From NCBI GenBank assembly GCA_002737595.1, contig NSHZ01000018.1:1-23883 (forward strand): a stretch of DNA of 23,883 nt, written 5' to 3'. The notes below the pieces were generated by a model that searched no databases, was not told the origin of the DNA, and was given only the letters and a program-made list of their open reading frames with translations. The DNA comes from Actinomycetota bacterium. GTDB lineage: Bacteria; Actinomycetota; Actinomycetes; Nanopelagicales; Nanopelagicaceae. Shown here in pieces: positions 14,475 to 21,935 of the stretch (positions are counted from its first letter, which is position 1; every line of letters begins with the position of its first letter). The position numbers and the translations under genes were made by a program.

Positions 14475-14964
14475 TCCCGACTCTTTTGTTGCCGGCGCCA
14501 TTGGCCTGCCTGGGGAACGAACTTTTTATTTGCAGGTAATAGACGGTCGTAGATCATTTTCGGTCTCGCTGGAGAAGGAACAAGTCTCCTTGCTTGCAGC
14601 TCGCATACTCGAGATGATTGCGGGCCGCACAAGTCCTCAAGCAAAACCTGGTGGATCGGCTTTAGATCTCCCACTGGTAGAAGAGTTTAGGGTGGGTGTC
14701 CTAGGTCTGGCATTCAGTAATGAAGAGAACCTAGTCATTGTTGAAGCGCAGGCTATCGCCGAGAATAGCGAGAGCTTGCTAGATGAAGATGAAGAAGAGG
14801 GCCCCGATCTTTTGCGAGTCCAGTTGAAGATTGACGCCGCATTTGAATTTGCAACTGGTGCTCAGGCCGTTGTTTCTGCCGGGCGCCCACCCTGCCCATT
14901 CTGCGGCATAGTGCTCGATCCCACTGGTCATGTCTGTCCAAGAGCTAACGGTTACCGTCGCTAA
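14446..14964 (+). CDS. DUF3090-family protein with C-terminal zinc-binding motif
   Basis: 172 residues. The N-terminus MARVIHEFDSPDSFVAGAIG and the ending RPPCPFCGIVLDPTGHVCPR-ANGYRR are hallmarks of DUF3090, an actinobacterial family of unknown function (Rv2134c in M. tuberculosis). Cys150, Cys153, His162 and Cys164 look like a zinc ribbon. A very acidic stretch (LLDEDEEEGPD, about 109-119) lies in the middle. ATG 14446 is chosen over an upstream frame extension because it gives the family start and has a G-rich ribosome site just before it; it overlaps the phosphatase gene by 29 nt. Confidence 0.88.
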   Translation: MARVIHEFDSPDSFVAGAIGLPGERTFYLQVIDGRRSFSVSLEKEQVSLLAARILEMIAGRTSPQAKPGGSALDLPLVEEFRVGVLGLAFSNEENLVIVEAQAIAENSESLLDEDEEEGPDLLRVQLKIDAAFEFATGAQAVVSAGRPPCPFCGIVLDPTGHVCPRANGYRR

Positions 14965-15652
14965 AGTGCTCTCACTCATCGAACTCGCGCTCGGCGAGAT
15001 TGAAGTATCAGGGCGCCTTGTCGAGGCATCCAATGCCACCCTCTTTGGATCCATTCGTGTAGGTAAAGAATTTTTGGGCAATGTCATCTACAAACCCACC
15101 AGCGGCGAACGACCTCTCTGGGACTTTCCCCATGGCACGCTCGCACAAAGAGAGGTCGCCGCATTCCAGCTCTCCGAGACATTGGGTTGGGATGTAGTGC
15201 CGCCAACTCTTCTGCGAGATGGTCCATACGGAATCGGAATGGTGCAATCCTGGATCGATATTGATGAAGAGATTGACATCGTCGAAGCGGGTCAGGGAGA
15301 CCACGCAGACATTATCCGAATGGTGCTCTTCGACGCCCTCATCAATAACACAGACCGAAAGTTCGGGCATCTCCTCCCGTTGAATGGCCGCATCTTCGGA
15401 TGCGATCATGGAGTAACTTTTCATCAGGACGATAAGCTGCGCACCGTACTTTGGCACTTTCGCGGAGAACCGATACCAGTGGAGTTACTCAACGATCTGA
15501 ACCGTCTTGAAGAGGCGCTTCCGGTGCTTGAGCAACTCATACATCCCGAGGAGATTGCCGCTCTCCTCACCAGGAGGCAGAGCCTGCGCAGCCAAGGCAC
15601 ATTTCCGCAACCTTCAGATGATTGGCCGGCGGTTCCTTGGCCGCCCTTCTAA
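14930..15652 (+). CDS. SCO1521/SCO1664-like kinase-fold protein (PI3/4-kinase-like)
   Basis: Up to 240 residues. The family (Rv2133c-like, described as having a phosphatidylinositol 3-/4-kinase-like domain) is uncharacterised. Visible kinase elements: a beta-strand lysine in NVIYKPTSGERPLWDFP (Lys55), a helix glutamate in AQREVAAF (Glu75), a catalytic-loop-like DALINNTDRKFGHLL (Asp142) and a metal-binding-like GCDHGVTFH (Asp159). Nothing essential looks lost, so an active enzyme is possible. The start is uncertain: ATG 14930 overlaps DUF3090 by 35 nt, while GTG 14966 begins 2 nt after its stop. The substrate is unknown. Confidence 0.85.
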   Translation: MSVQELTVTVAKVLSLIELALGEIEVSGRLVEASNATLFGSIRVGKEFLGNVIYKPTSGERPLWDFPHGTLAQREVAAFQLSETLGWDVVPPTLLRDGPYGIGMVQSWIDIDEEIDIVEAGQGDHADIIRMVLFDALINNTDRKFGHLLPLNGRIFGCDHGVTFHQDDKLRTVLWHFRGEPIPVELLNDLNRLEEALPVLEQLIHPEEIAALLTRRQSLRSQGTFPQPSDDWPAVPWPPF

Positions 15653-15658
15653 AAGTAG

Positions 15659-15670
15659 TAGGCTCGCGCA
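15659..15670 (+). promoter_or_regulatory. Candidate leaderless promoter of mshC, -10 box TAGGCT
   Basis: TAGGCT (15659-15664), six bases, GTG at 15671. The same hexamer precedes the PAC2 and HAD genes. Confidence 0.55.
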
Positions 15671-16894
15671 GTGATCTCCTGGCCCACGCCATTCATCCCG
15701 AAGATTGGTGAAGGCGCCTATCCAAGTGGCATCAACATGTGGAGTTCGGAGTTTGAACGCCTCATTCCCACGGGATCAATGGAGCGTGCCGATCTATATG
15801 TCTGTGGAATAACCCCATACGACGCTACCCACATGGGCCACGCGGCAACTTACGTGGCATTTGATTTGCTTCAGCGAGTCTGGCTTGATGCGGGCTATCC
15901 CGTTCGTTATGTACAGAACGTTACAGATATCGACGATCCTCTTTTGGTACGCGCAGCCGAGCGGGGAGTCTCTTGGGAGTTCATCGCAGAGAGCGAAACC
16001 CAACTCTTCAGAGAAGATATGACAGCATTGCGGGTCATTCCACCCATGGCATACATCGGCGCAGTTGAAAGTATTCCACTTGTAGTTGAGGCCGTGGTGA
16101 AATTATTAGCATCGGGGGCTGCCTATTGGGTGGATCAAGATGTGTACTTCAATGTTGCAAGCGATCCAGAGTTCGGCGGGAGAAGCCACCTCGCTGAATC
16201 TACACAACTCAAGATCTTTGGTGAACGTGGGGGAGATCCTGAGCGAGTGGGAAAACGTGCGCCGCTAGATTGCCAACTTTGGAGAGGGAAACGAGAGGGT
16301 GAACCCTTTTGGGAGAGTTCCTTAGGTGCAGGCCGTCCTGGTTGGCACATTGAGTGCTCTGCGATTGGACTTCGTTATCTTGGACAGAGTATCGACGTGC
16401 AGGGTGGTGGATCGGATTTACTCTTTCCACATCACGACATGGGCGCCTCTGAAGCTTTCGCTCTCACAGGTAAACGCTACGCCCAGAATTTTATGCACGC
16501 CGGGATGATTGGTCTCGACGGCGAAAAGATGAGTAAGAGCAGAGGTAATCTCGTCTTTGTATCCACATTGCGTCAATCAGGTGTCGACTCCAATGCCATA
16601 CGGCTCGCGCTCATAGAAAGTCACTATCGAAGTAACCGCGATTGGAGCGCGGATTTGCTGGCGCGCGCAGATAATAGATTGCAAGAGTGGAAGAGAGCAT
16701 TAGCGCATTCTCGTGGAACTTCGGCATACGAAACGATCGCAGCGATCCGCAGCGCTCTTTCTGATGACTTAGACACTCCTAGGGCACTAGATGCAGTCGA
16801 TCAATGGGCTAGGAAGCAGCACGGCGAAGGCGATGTGGGTGGACCTGGGCTGATGTCTAGGGCTTTGGACACGCTCTTAGGCATTACGATTTAG
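15671..16894 (+). CDS. mshC: Mycothiol ligase MshC (cysteine:1-D-myo-inosityl 2-amino-2-deoxy-glucoside ligase)
   Basis: 407 residues, close to the family's usual 410-415. It joins cysteine to GlcN-inositol with ATP in mycothiol synthesis. It is a CysRS paralogue: HIGH-like THMGHA (53-58) after CGITPYDA (zinc Cys45), Cys229 in [12 protein letters not shown] in LLFPHHDMG (about 254-255) and KMSKS (286-290). MshC rather than CysS is indicated by the N-terminal [12 protein letters not shown]...PTGS segment, [13 protein letters not shown] instead of GPTVYDxxHIGH, and the lack of the C-terminal anticodon domain. GTG 15671 is supported by the TAGGCT box. The TAG stop overlaps the convergent PAC2 stop. 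Confidence 0.95.
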   Translation: MISWPTPFIPKIGEGAYPSGINMWSSEFERLIPTGSMERADLYVCGITPYDATHMGHAATYVAFDLLQRVWLDAGYPVRYVQNVTDIDDPLLVRAAERGVSWEFIAESETQLFREDMTALRVIPPMAYIGAVESIPLVVEAVVKLLASGAAYWVDQDVYFNVASDPEFGGRSHLAESTQLKIFGERGGDPERVGKRAPLDCQLWRGKREGEPFWESSLGAGRPGWHIECSAIGLRYLGQSIDVQGGGSDLLFPHHDMGASEAFALTGKRYAQNFMHAGMIGLDGEKMSKSRGNLVFVSTLRQSGVDSNAIRLALIESHYRSNRDWSADLLARADNRLQEWKRALAHSRGTSAYETIAAIRSALSDDLDTPRALDAVDQWARKQHGEGDVGGPGLMSRALDTLLGITI

Positions 16895-17736
16895 CGCTCT
16901 TCTCTACGTCTTAAATACCGTTCAAACTCTCGAGCAATCGCATCGCCACTAGCTTCCGGCAAGTCTGCAGCATCTTGTTGCTCTTCCAAACCCTGCACGT
17001 ATTGCGCAACATCAGTATCTTCCAGTGAGAGTTGATCGACACCTACCTCCCAAGCGAGGGCTTCCTCTTGGAGATCATCGATAGGAATTCGAACGCCAAG
17101 AAGGTCATCGAGTCTGTTCACCAATGCCAAACTCGCCTTAGGACAAGGGGGCTGTGACACATAGTGAGGCACCTGAGCCCAGAGAGAAAATGCATCTACA
17201 CCAGCGGCTAAACATGAATTCTGAAGGACGCCGACAATGCCTGTGGGTCCTTCATATCGACTTGGCGGTAACCCAAATCGAAGTGACGTTGCTGAATCTG
17301 ATCCAGAACCAATGATATGGATGGGCCTCGTATGAGGCACCTCGGCGATGAGAGCACCTAACGTCACGACCAACTCAACTTCGAGGTCATCAATGATGCC
17401 TATCATCTCTTCGCAAAAAGTGCGCCACCGCATAGACGGCTCGATTCCTCGAACGATCACAAAATCTCTATCCAGGTGAGCCGGCGTGGCCACACTTATC
17501 GTGGTGGTGGGCCACTCGATCTCTCGACCGGATTGCTCAGTGACGTGGACGATAGGTCGATTGACTTGAAAATCGTAATAATCCTCAGGATCAAAAAAAG
17601 CGATCTCTTCTGCTTGCCATACTTCGATGAGATGTTCGACCGCTGCGGTGGCTGCATTACCCGCATCATTCCACCCTTCGAAGGCGGCAATAAGTACAGG
17701 CTTACGAAGCGTCGGTAGCGCAATGATTTCCATCAC
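16891..17736 (-). CDS. PAC2-family protein
   Basis: 281 residues. The signature [18 protein letters not shown] (about 20-37), DFQVNRP (about 55-61), [26 protein letters not shown] (about 105-138) and the [11 protein letters not shown] turn match PAC2, a family related to proteasome assembly chaperone 2 and represented by Rv2125 in M. tuberculosis. The C-terminal part is acidic and predicted helical ([16 protein letters not shown], then basic RYLRRREER). Function in bacteria is unsettled; proximity to the proteasome locus is notable but it is not proven to assemble it. GTG 17736 is preferred to ATG 17733 because TAGGCT lies exactly 6 nt before it. The TAA stop overlaps the mshC stop in TTAG (16891-16894). 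Confidence 0.88.
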   Translation of the reverse strand: MMEIIALPTLRKPVLIAAFEGWNDAGNAATAAVEHLIEVWQAEEIAFFDPEDYYDFQVNRPIVHVTEQSGREIEWPTTTISVATPAHLDRDFVIVRGIEPSMRWRTFCEEMIGIIDDLEVELVVTLGALIAEVPHTRPIHIIGSGSDSATSLRFGLPPSRYEGPTGIVGVLQNSCLAAGVDAFSLWAQVPHYVSQPPCPKASLALVNRLDDLLGVRIPIDDLQEEALAWEVGVDQLSLEDTDVAQYVQGLEEQQDAADLPEASGDAIAREFERYLRRREER

Positions 17737-17748
17737 TCCACGAGCCTA
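17737..17748 (-). promoter_or_regulatory. Candidate leaderless promoter of the PAC2 gene, -10 box TAGGCT
   Basis: Minus strand TAGGCT (17748-17743), six bases, GTG at 17736. Confidence 0.55.
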
Positions 17749-17775
17749 CCTGGGCGCGAGGGGCTATCGAGTGAT

Positions 17776-17788
17776 TAGGCTCAGTGCA
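17776..17788 (+). promoter_or_regulatory. Candidate leaderless promoter of the HAD gene, -10 box TAGGCT
   Basis: TAGGCT (17776-17781), seven bases, ATG at 17789. It faces the identical PAC2 box across 27 bp. Confidence 0.45.
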
Positions 17789-18445
17789 ATGAAAATTCCC
17801 AGGCCCGCGGCGATCCTTTTCGACATGGACGGACTCCTAGTAGACACCGAACCTGTGTGGTGGCTCTCCGAGAGCGCGGTGGCTCACGATTTAGGGTTTG
17901 AGTGGACCCGGGAGGACCAACACATTTGTGTGGGCGGTCCTTTGACACGAGTGGGAGATCACATCGTGGAACGCTCTTTTGCAGCAACCGGAGAGCGCCA
18001 TGATCGAGACCGTTTGATTGAGACAATTACACTCGACGTAGCTGCACGCATTTCAGAGTACGAAATTGACCTCATGTTTGGTGGCAGGGAACTCCTCGCA
18101 TTGCTCGTCGCCCAGGGAATTCCGCACGCTTTGGTTTCAGCGAGCCCCCGCCACACGGTAGACGCCGTCGTGCGCTCGACGGGGGTCACATCGTTTACCA
18201 CCACGATCGCCGGGACGGACTTACCGCGCACTAAGCCACACCCAGATCCGTATCTTGAAGCGGCTAGCCGGCTAGGTGTAGATATCAAAAAGACGATTAT
18301 TCTCGAGGATTCGCCCAACGGAGTGATCGGAGCCCTGGCCAGCGGAGCAATTGTCTATGCAGTTCCGCACTTGGTGCCCGTTGCCCCGCTTACTGGATTG
18401 AATTTTGCGCGCTCACTCTTAGAAATCCGGAATGCACTCAAATAA
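17789..18445 (+). CDS. HAD-family hydrolase (beta-phosphoglucomutase-like)
   Basis: 218 residues. Motif I FDMDGLLVDTEPVW (nucleophile Asp12, acid/base Asp14), motif II serine in ALVSASPRHT (about 114-123), motif III lysine in RTKPHPDPYL (about 150-159) and motif IV LEDSPNG (about 171-177). A four-helix C1 cap lies between motifs I and II. Members dephosphorylate sugar or nucleotide phosphates; the substrate is not predictable. The ATG at 17789 gives the normal family N-terminus; the longer open frame runs back into the PAC2 gene. It converges on the RecB-like gene with only 11 bp between stops. Confidence 0.88.
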   Translation: MKIPRPAAILFDMDGLLVDTEPVWWLSESAVAHDLGFEWTREDQHICVGGPLTRVGDHIVERSFAATGERHDRDRLIETITLDVAARISEYEIDLMFGGRELLALLVAQGIPHALVSASPRHTVDAVVRSTGVTSFTTTIAGTDLPRTKPHPDPYLEAASRLGVDIKKTIILEDSPNGVIGALASGAIVYAVPHLVPVAPLTGLNFARSLLEIRNALK

Positions 18446-18456
18446 AATTACGCTGA

Positions 18457-19245
18457 TCACGGCAGTGGAAGAGGGGGCGGAGTCCCACCGAATTCCGGGC
18501 AGAGACTCTGATAAGCGCACCAATCGCAGAGCTTGCTCTTTTTGGGCGGAAAGTTCTTTGAATCAAAAGCGGCTTCCATAGCTTTCCAAATGGCAACAAT
18601 TTTCTTCTCAGTTGCGATCAAATCATTCTCAGTCGGAGAATCTTCCAGAATCCGACCATCACCTAAATATATAAGCCTTAACTTTCGTGGAACGATATTT
18701 CGAGTTCGCCAAATAATCAGTGCGTAGAAACGCAATTGAAAGAATGCTTTCTGCTCGTAACCTTCCCTTGGGGACTTTCCGGTCTTGTAATCAACAATAC
18801 GTATTTCGCCAGAGGGCGCTACATCTATTCGGTCCACGTAACCATGAATCTTGAAACCATCCTGAAGGTCAAACTCAATATGAGACTCACGCTCCGACGG
18901 CTCCAATAACACTGGCTCCTCGAGCGCAAAATATTTATCCAATAGGAAGAGGCTCTCATTACTCCACACGGAAATGTCTTCGATAGCGTCGAAGAGTTCT
19001 CGGTACTTTTCGTTCTGAGATATTTCGGTGAAAGCTTCTCGCCAGAGCTCATAAGCTTGCGGCAACTGGCGCTCGATAGCTGGTAGGTCATAGAGGTGTT
19101 CGAGAGTGGTGTGCACAATCGTTCCTCGTACCGCATCGATGGAGAGCGGCTCTGGAAGTTGGTCAATTGTGCGAAACCGAAAGAGCAAGGGGCAATTTTG
19201 GAAGTCATTTGCCCTGGAAGGGGAGAGCTTCACCATCGAGACCAT
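18457..19245 (-). CDS. RecB-family PD-(D/E)XK nuclease with a probable Fe-S cluster
   Basis: 262 residues, equivalent by position and type to Rv2119. Nuclease core: His45 in VRGTIVHTTLEHL, Asp138 in HGYVDRID, Asp152 and Lys154 in IVDYKTGK, and the QLRFYA helix (about 170-175). One Cys near the N-terminus (Cys18, NCPLLFRF) and three at the C-terminus (Cys240, Cys243, Cys249, CDWCAYQSLC) form the iron-staple pattern of AddB/Cas4-type 4Fe-4S nucleases. It is predicted to be a DNA exonuclease for repair; no Cas genes are near, so it is not Cas4. ATG 19245 lies 6 nt after a TACTCT box. Divergent from trmI across 32 bp. Confidence 0.9.
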   Translation of the reverse strand: MVSMVKLSPSRANDFQNCPLLFRFRTIDQLPEPLSIDAVRGTIVHTTLEHLYDLPAIERQLPQAYELWREAFTEISQNEKYRELFDAIEDISVWSNESLFLLDKYFALEEPVLLEPSERESHIEFDLQDGFKIHGYVDRIDVAPSGEIRIVDYKTGKSPREGYEQKAFFQLRFYALIIWRTRNIVPRKLRLIYLGDGRILEDSPTENDLIATEKKIVAIWKAMEAAFDSKNFPPKKSKLCDWCAYQSLCPEFGGTPPPLPLP

Positions 19246-19257
19246 GACGACAGAGTA
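19246..19257 (-). promoter_or_regulatory. Candidate leaderless promoter of the RecB-like gene, -10 box TACTCT
   Basis: Minus strand TACTCT (19257-19252), six bases, ATG at 19245. Same hexamer as the tRNA-Leu -10 box. Confidence 0.5.
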
Positions 19258-19265
19258 ACGCCCGG

Positions 19266-19277
19266 TAGGGTAATGAC
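19266..19277 (+). promoter_or_regulatory. Candidate leaderless promoter of trmI, -10 box TAGGGT
   Basis: TAGGGT (19266-19271), six bases, ATG at 19278. Eight bp separate it from the opposing TACTCT box. Confidence 0.55.
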
Positions 19278-20174
19278 ATGACGACTTCGGAGAATGGAAT
19301 TCCGGCCAGCCGCAGGGGAGCCTTCCAATACGGTGATCGAGTTCAACTCACCGATCCCAAAGGCAAATTGCACACGATCAATCTCGCCGAAGGTGGTTCC
19401 TTTCACACCCATCGTGGCTGGATTGAACATGCTCAATTTATCGACTTGCCGGAGGGTTCACTGGTCACCACGACGGGTGGGACGGTCTTCCTCGCCCTGC
19501 GCCCGCTCTATCCAGATTTCGTGCTCTCGATGCCCCGCGGCGCCACGATTGTCTATCCCAAGGATGCGGCGCACATCGTCACGCTCGGAGACATCTTCCC
19601 TGGGGCTCGAGTTGTTGAGGCTGGTGCAGGTTCTGGCGCACTTTCCATTGCACTCTTGAGAGCGGTGGGAAGTAGCGGTGAAGTATTCTCATTTGAAAAA
19701 CGATCTGAGTTTGCGGAGGTTGCTGCAAAGAATGTCGAACAGTTCTTCGGCAATGCCCAATCCAATTGGCACCTGCAGGTGGGAGCAATAGACGAAGTGG
19801 CATCGTTAGACGAACGAGTACGTGATGTCGACCGTGTCATTTACGACATGTTGGCTCCTTGGGAGAATATCGATATTGCTGCTCGCGTTCTGCGCCCAGG
19901 CGGAGTGTTAATGTGCTACGTCGCGACCACGACTCAACTCTCAAAAGTGGGTGAGGCGATTAGAAGCCATGGCAACTTCACCGAGCCACACGCATGGGAG
20001 TCGATGGTAAGAGATTGGCACCTGGAAGGACTCGCTGTCAGACCTGAACATCGGATGATCGGGCATACTGGCTTTCTGCTCACTTCGCGCAGATTGGCCG
20101 ACGGGGTTGAGCCACCCATGCGCCGCCGCCGCCCCTCTAAGGGCGCCTATGGGGCCTCTGTCGAAGAATCGTAG
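19278..20174 (+). CDS. trmI: tRNA (adenine-N1)-methyltransferase TrmI
   Basis: 298 residues, like M. tuberculosis Rv2118c. It forms m1A58 in the T-loop of tRNAs with SAM. Seen: an N-terminal beta domain (FQYGDRVQLTDPKGKLHTI, about 16-34), YPDFVLSMPRGATIVYPKDA (about 78-97), SAM motif I VVEAGAGSGALSIALL (about 112-127), an acidic loop FSFEKR and the DMLAPWE motif (catalytic Asp, about 191). The C-terminus is Arg-rich (MRRRRPSKG). It stands immediately upstream of mpa, as in other actinobacteria, though mpa has its own -10 box. Confidence 0.94.
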   Translation: MTTSENGIPASRRGAFQYGDRVQLTDPKGKLHTINLAEGGSFHTHRGWIEHAQFIDLPEGSLVTTTGGTVFLALRPLYPDFVLSMPRGATIVYPKDAAHIVTLGDIFPGARVVEAGAGSGALSIALLRAVGSSGEVFSFEKRSEFAEVAAKNVEQFFGNAQSNWHLQVGAIDEVASLDERVRDVDRVIYDMLAPWENIDIAARVLRPGGVLMCYVATTTQLSKVGEAIRSHGNFTEPHAWESMVRDWHLEGLAVRPEHRMIGHTGFLLTSRRLADGVEPPMRRRRPSKGAYGASVEES

Positions 20175-20195
20175 GCCGGGAAAAGCGAGTTGCAG

Positions 20196-20207
20196 TATCG
20201 TCAGAGC
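20196..20207 (+). promoter_or_regulatory. Candidate leaderless promoter of mpa, -10 box TATCGT
   Basis: TATCGT (20196-20201), six bases, ATG at 20208. It supports that ATG over the in-frame TTG at 20190. Confidence 0.5.
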
Positions 20208-21935
20208 ATGAGTGATGACCCAGGAACTCCCAACACGATCACCGACCTGCAGAGGGAGATAGATCGCTTGCGTCGTGAAGTCTCAGGTAAGCCCGGCGAA
20301 AGCGCCTCAGACCTTCAGCGTCGAATAGACCTCTTATCCAAGGATCTTGCCACGGTGCAGGGATCTAACGAGAAGCTATCGGGCACTCTCAAAGAGGCGC
20401 GGGAGCACATCCTCAACTTGAAAGCCGACCTCGAGCGCCTAGCGCAACCTCCGGCTGGCTTTGGAGTTGTGCATAGCATTCCAGAAGGTGAAGAGTTTCT
20501 AGACATCTTCACAAATGGTCGAAAGATGCGAGTGCAAGTCTCTCCTGATGTGGATAGAAGCGGACTTCGTGTCGGTCAAGAAGTAATGCTTAACGAATCG
20601 CTCTCTGTTATTGCAGCCTTTGGATTCGAAGAGACAGGGGAGTTAGTAACCCTCAAAGAATTGCTTTCGGATCACCGAGCGCTAGTCACTGCCCGCTCAG
20701 ATGAAGACCGTGTGGTTCGAGTAGCGCGTTCCCTGGATGGAGTGTTCCTTCGACCTGGCGATGCGCTCCTCATGGAATCTCGATCGGGTTTTGTATTCGA
20801 AAAAATTCCGCGCGCCGAAGTTGAAGAGCTTGTTCTTGAGGAAGTTCCAGATATTGATTACGAGGATATTGGCGGACTTGGCCGGCAAATTGAGATGATT
20901 CGAGATGCAGTCGAATTGCCTTATCTTCATGCAGAACTCTTTCGTGAGTATCAATTACGCCCCCCGAAGGGAATCTTGCTTTATGGCCCGCCAGGGTGTG
21001 GAAAGACCCTAATTGCGAAGGCCGTCGCAAACTCACTAGCAAAGAAGGTTGCCGAAATTACCGGCAAGCCGGAGGGTCGTTCCTACTTCCTCAACATCAA
21101 GGGGCCCGAACTTCTCAATAAATATGTGGGTGAGACTGAGCGCCACATTCGCTTGGTCTTCCAACGTGCACGCGAAAAGGCAAGTGAAGGGACTCCGGTT
21201 ATTGTTTTCTTTGACGAGATGGATTCCCTCTTTAGAACACGAGGTAGCGGCGTAAGTTCAGATGTGGAAAACACTATCGTTCCACAATTGCTCGCTGAGA
21301 TCGACGGTGTTGAAAGTTTGCAAAATGTGATCGTAATTGGAGCGAGCAATCGTGAAGACATGATTGATCCGGCTATTTTACGTCCGGGACGTCTCGACGT
21401 CAAGATCAAAATTGAACGCCCTGACGCGCAGGGCGCTACTGAGATTTTCGGTAAGTACATCACGACGGAAATCCCCTTGAACTCCGATGATCTTTCCGAG
21501 AATGGTTCGGATCGTGCGAAGACCGTAAAGGCAATGATTCAATCGACAGTGGCACGTATGTATTCGGAAGACGATGAGAACCGCTTTCTGGAAGTTACTT
21601 ATGCAAATGGCGATAAAGAAGTGCTCTATTTTAAGGATTTCAACTCAGGGGCCATGATTGAAAATATTGTCGGTAGGGCAAAGAAAATGGCTATCAAGGA
21701 CCAACTCGACCACGGTTCCTACGGAATACGTGTAAGCCATTTATTGGCGGCATGTGTGGACGAGTTCAAAGAAAACGAGGACCTACCCAACACCACAAAC
21801 CCAGACGATTGGGCGCGAATCTCTGGGAAAAAGGGTGAACGGATTGTCTACATTCGCACTCTGATTACTGGAAAGTCGGGAACCGGACCGGGGAGATCCA
21901 TAGATGCCCTCTCCAATACAGGTCAATACCTGTAA
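20208..21935 (+). CDS. mpa: Proteasome-activating AAA+ ATPase Mpa/ARC
   Basis: 575 residues. This hexameric ATPase recognises Pup-tagged proteins, unfolds them and feeds them to the 20S proteasome. Domains in order: N-terminal coiled coil that binds Pup (about 10-80), double OB region (about 85-205), then the AAA+ module with Walker A GPPGCGKT (260-267), Walker [10 protein letters not shown] (331-339) and a conserved pore-loop region KYVGET (about 305-310). The C-terminus is GQYL, the penultimate-Tyr proteasome docking motif. A short insert [13 protein letters not shown] occurs in the small AAA+ part. The stop abuts the dop start with no gap. Confidence 0.97.
   Translation: MSDDPGTPNTITDLQREIDRLRREVSGKPGESASDLQRRIDLLSKDLATVQGSNEKLSGTLKEAREHILNLKADLERLAQPPAGFGVVHSIPEGEEFLDIFTNGRKMRVQVSPDVDRSGLRVGQEVMLNESLSVIAAFGFEETGELVTLKELLSDHRALVTARSDEDRVVRVARSLDGVFLRPGDALLMESRSGFVFEKIPRAEVEELVLEEVPDIDYEDIGGLGRQIEMIRDAVELPYLHAELFREYQLRPPKGILLYGPPGCGKTLIAKAVANSLAKKVAEITGKPEGRSYFLNIKGPELLNKYVGETERHIRLVFQRAREKASEGTPVIVFFDEMDSLFRTRGSGVSSDVENTIVPQLLAEIDGVESLQNVIVIGASNREDMIDPAILRPGRLDVKIKIERPDAQGATEIFGKYITTEIPLNSDDLSENGSDRAKTVKAMIQSTVARMYSEDDENRFLEVTYANGDKEVLYFKDFNSGAMIENIVGRAKKMAIKDQLDHGSYGIRVSHLLAACVDEFKENEDLPNTTNPDDWARISGKKGERIVYIRTLITGKSGTGPGRSIDALSNTGQYL
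21917..21934 (+). promoter_or_regulatory. Perfect hairpin at the mpa stop / dop start junction
   Basis: TACAGGT (21917-21923), loop CAAT, ACCTGTA (21928-21934): seven perfect base pairs. It contains the codons for the conserved GQYL tail and part of the mpa TAA stop, and ends one base before the dop ATG. No U-run follows, so it is not an intrinsic terminator. It might tune translational coupling or RNA processing. Confidence 0.4.

Noticed and set aside
18457..19245. Cas4 and a CRISPR system
   Set aside because: The nuclease has the Cas4-like iron-staple pattern, but no repeats or cas genes are present and it sits at the conserved Rv2119-like position.
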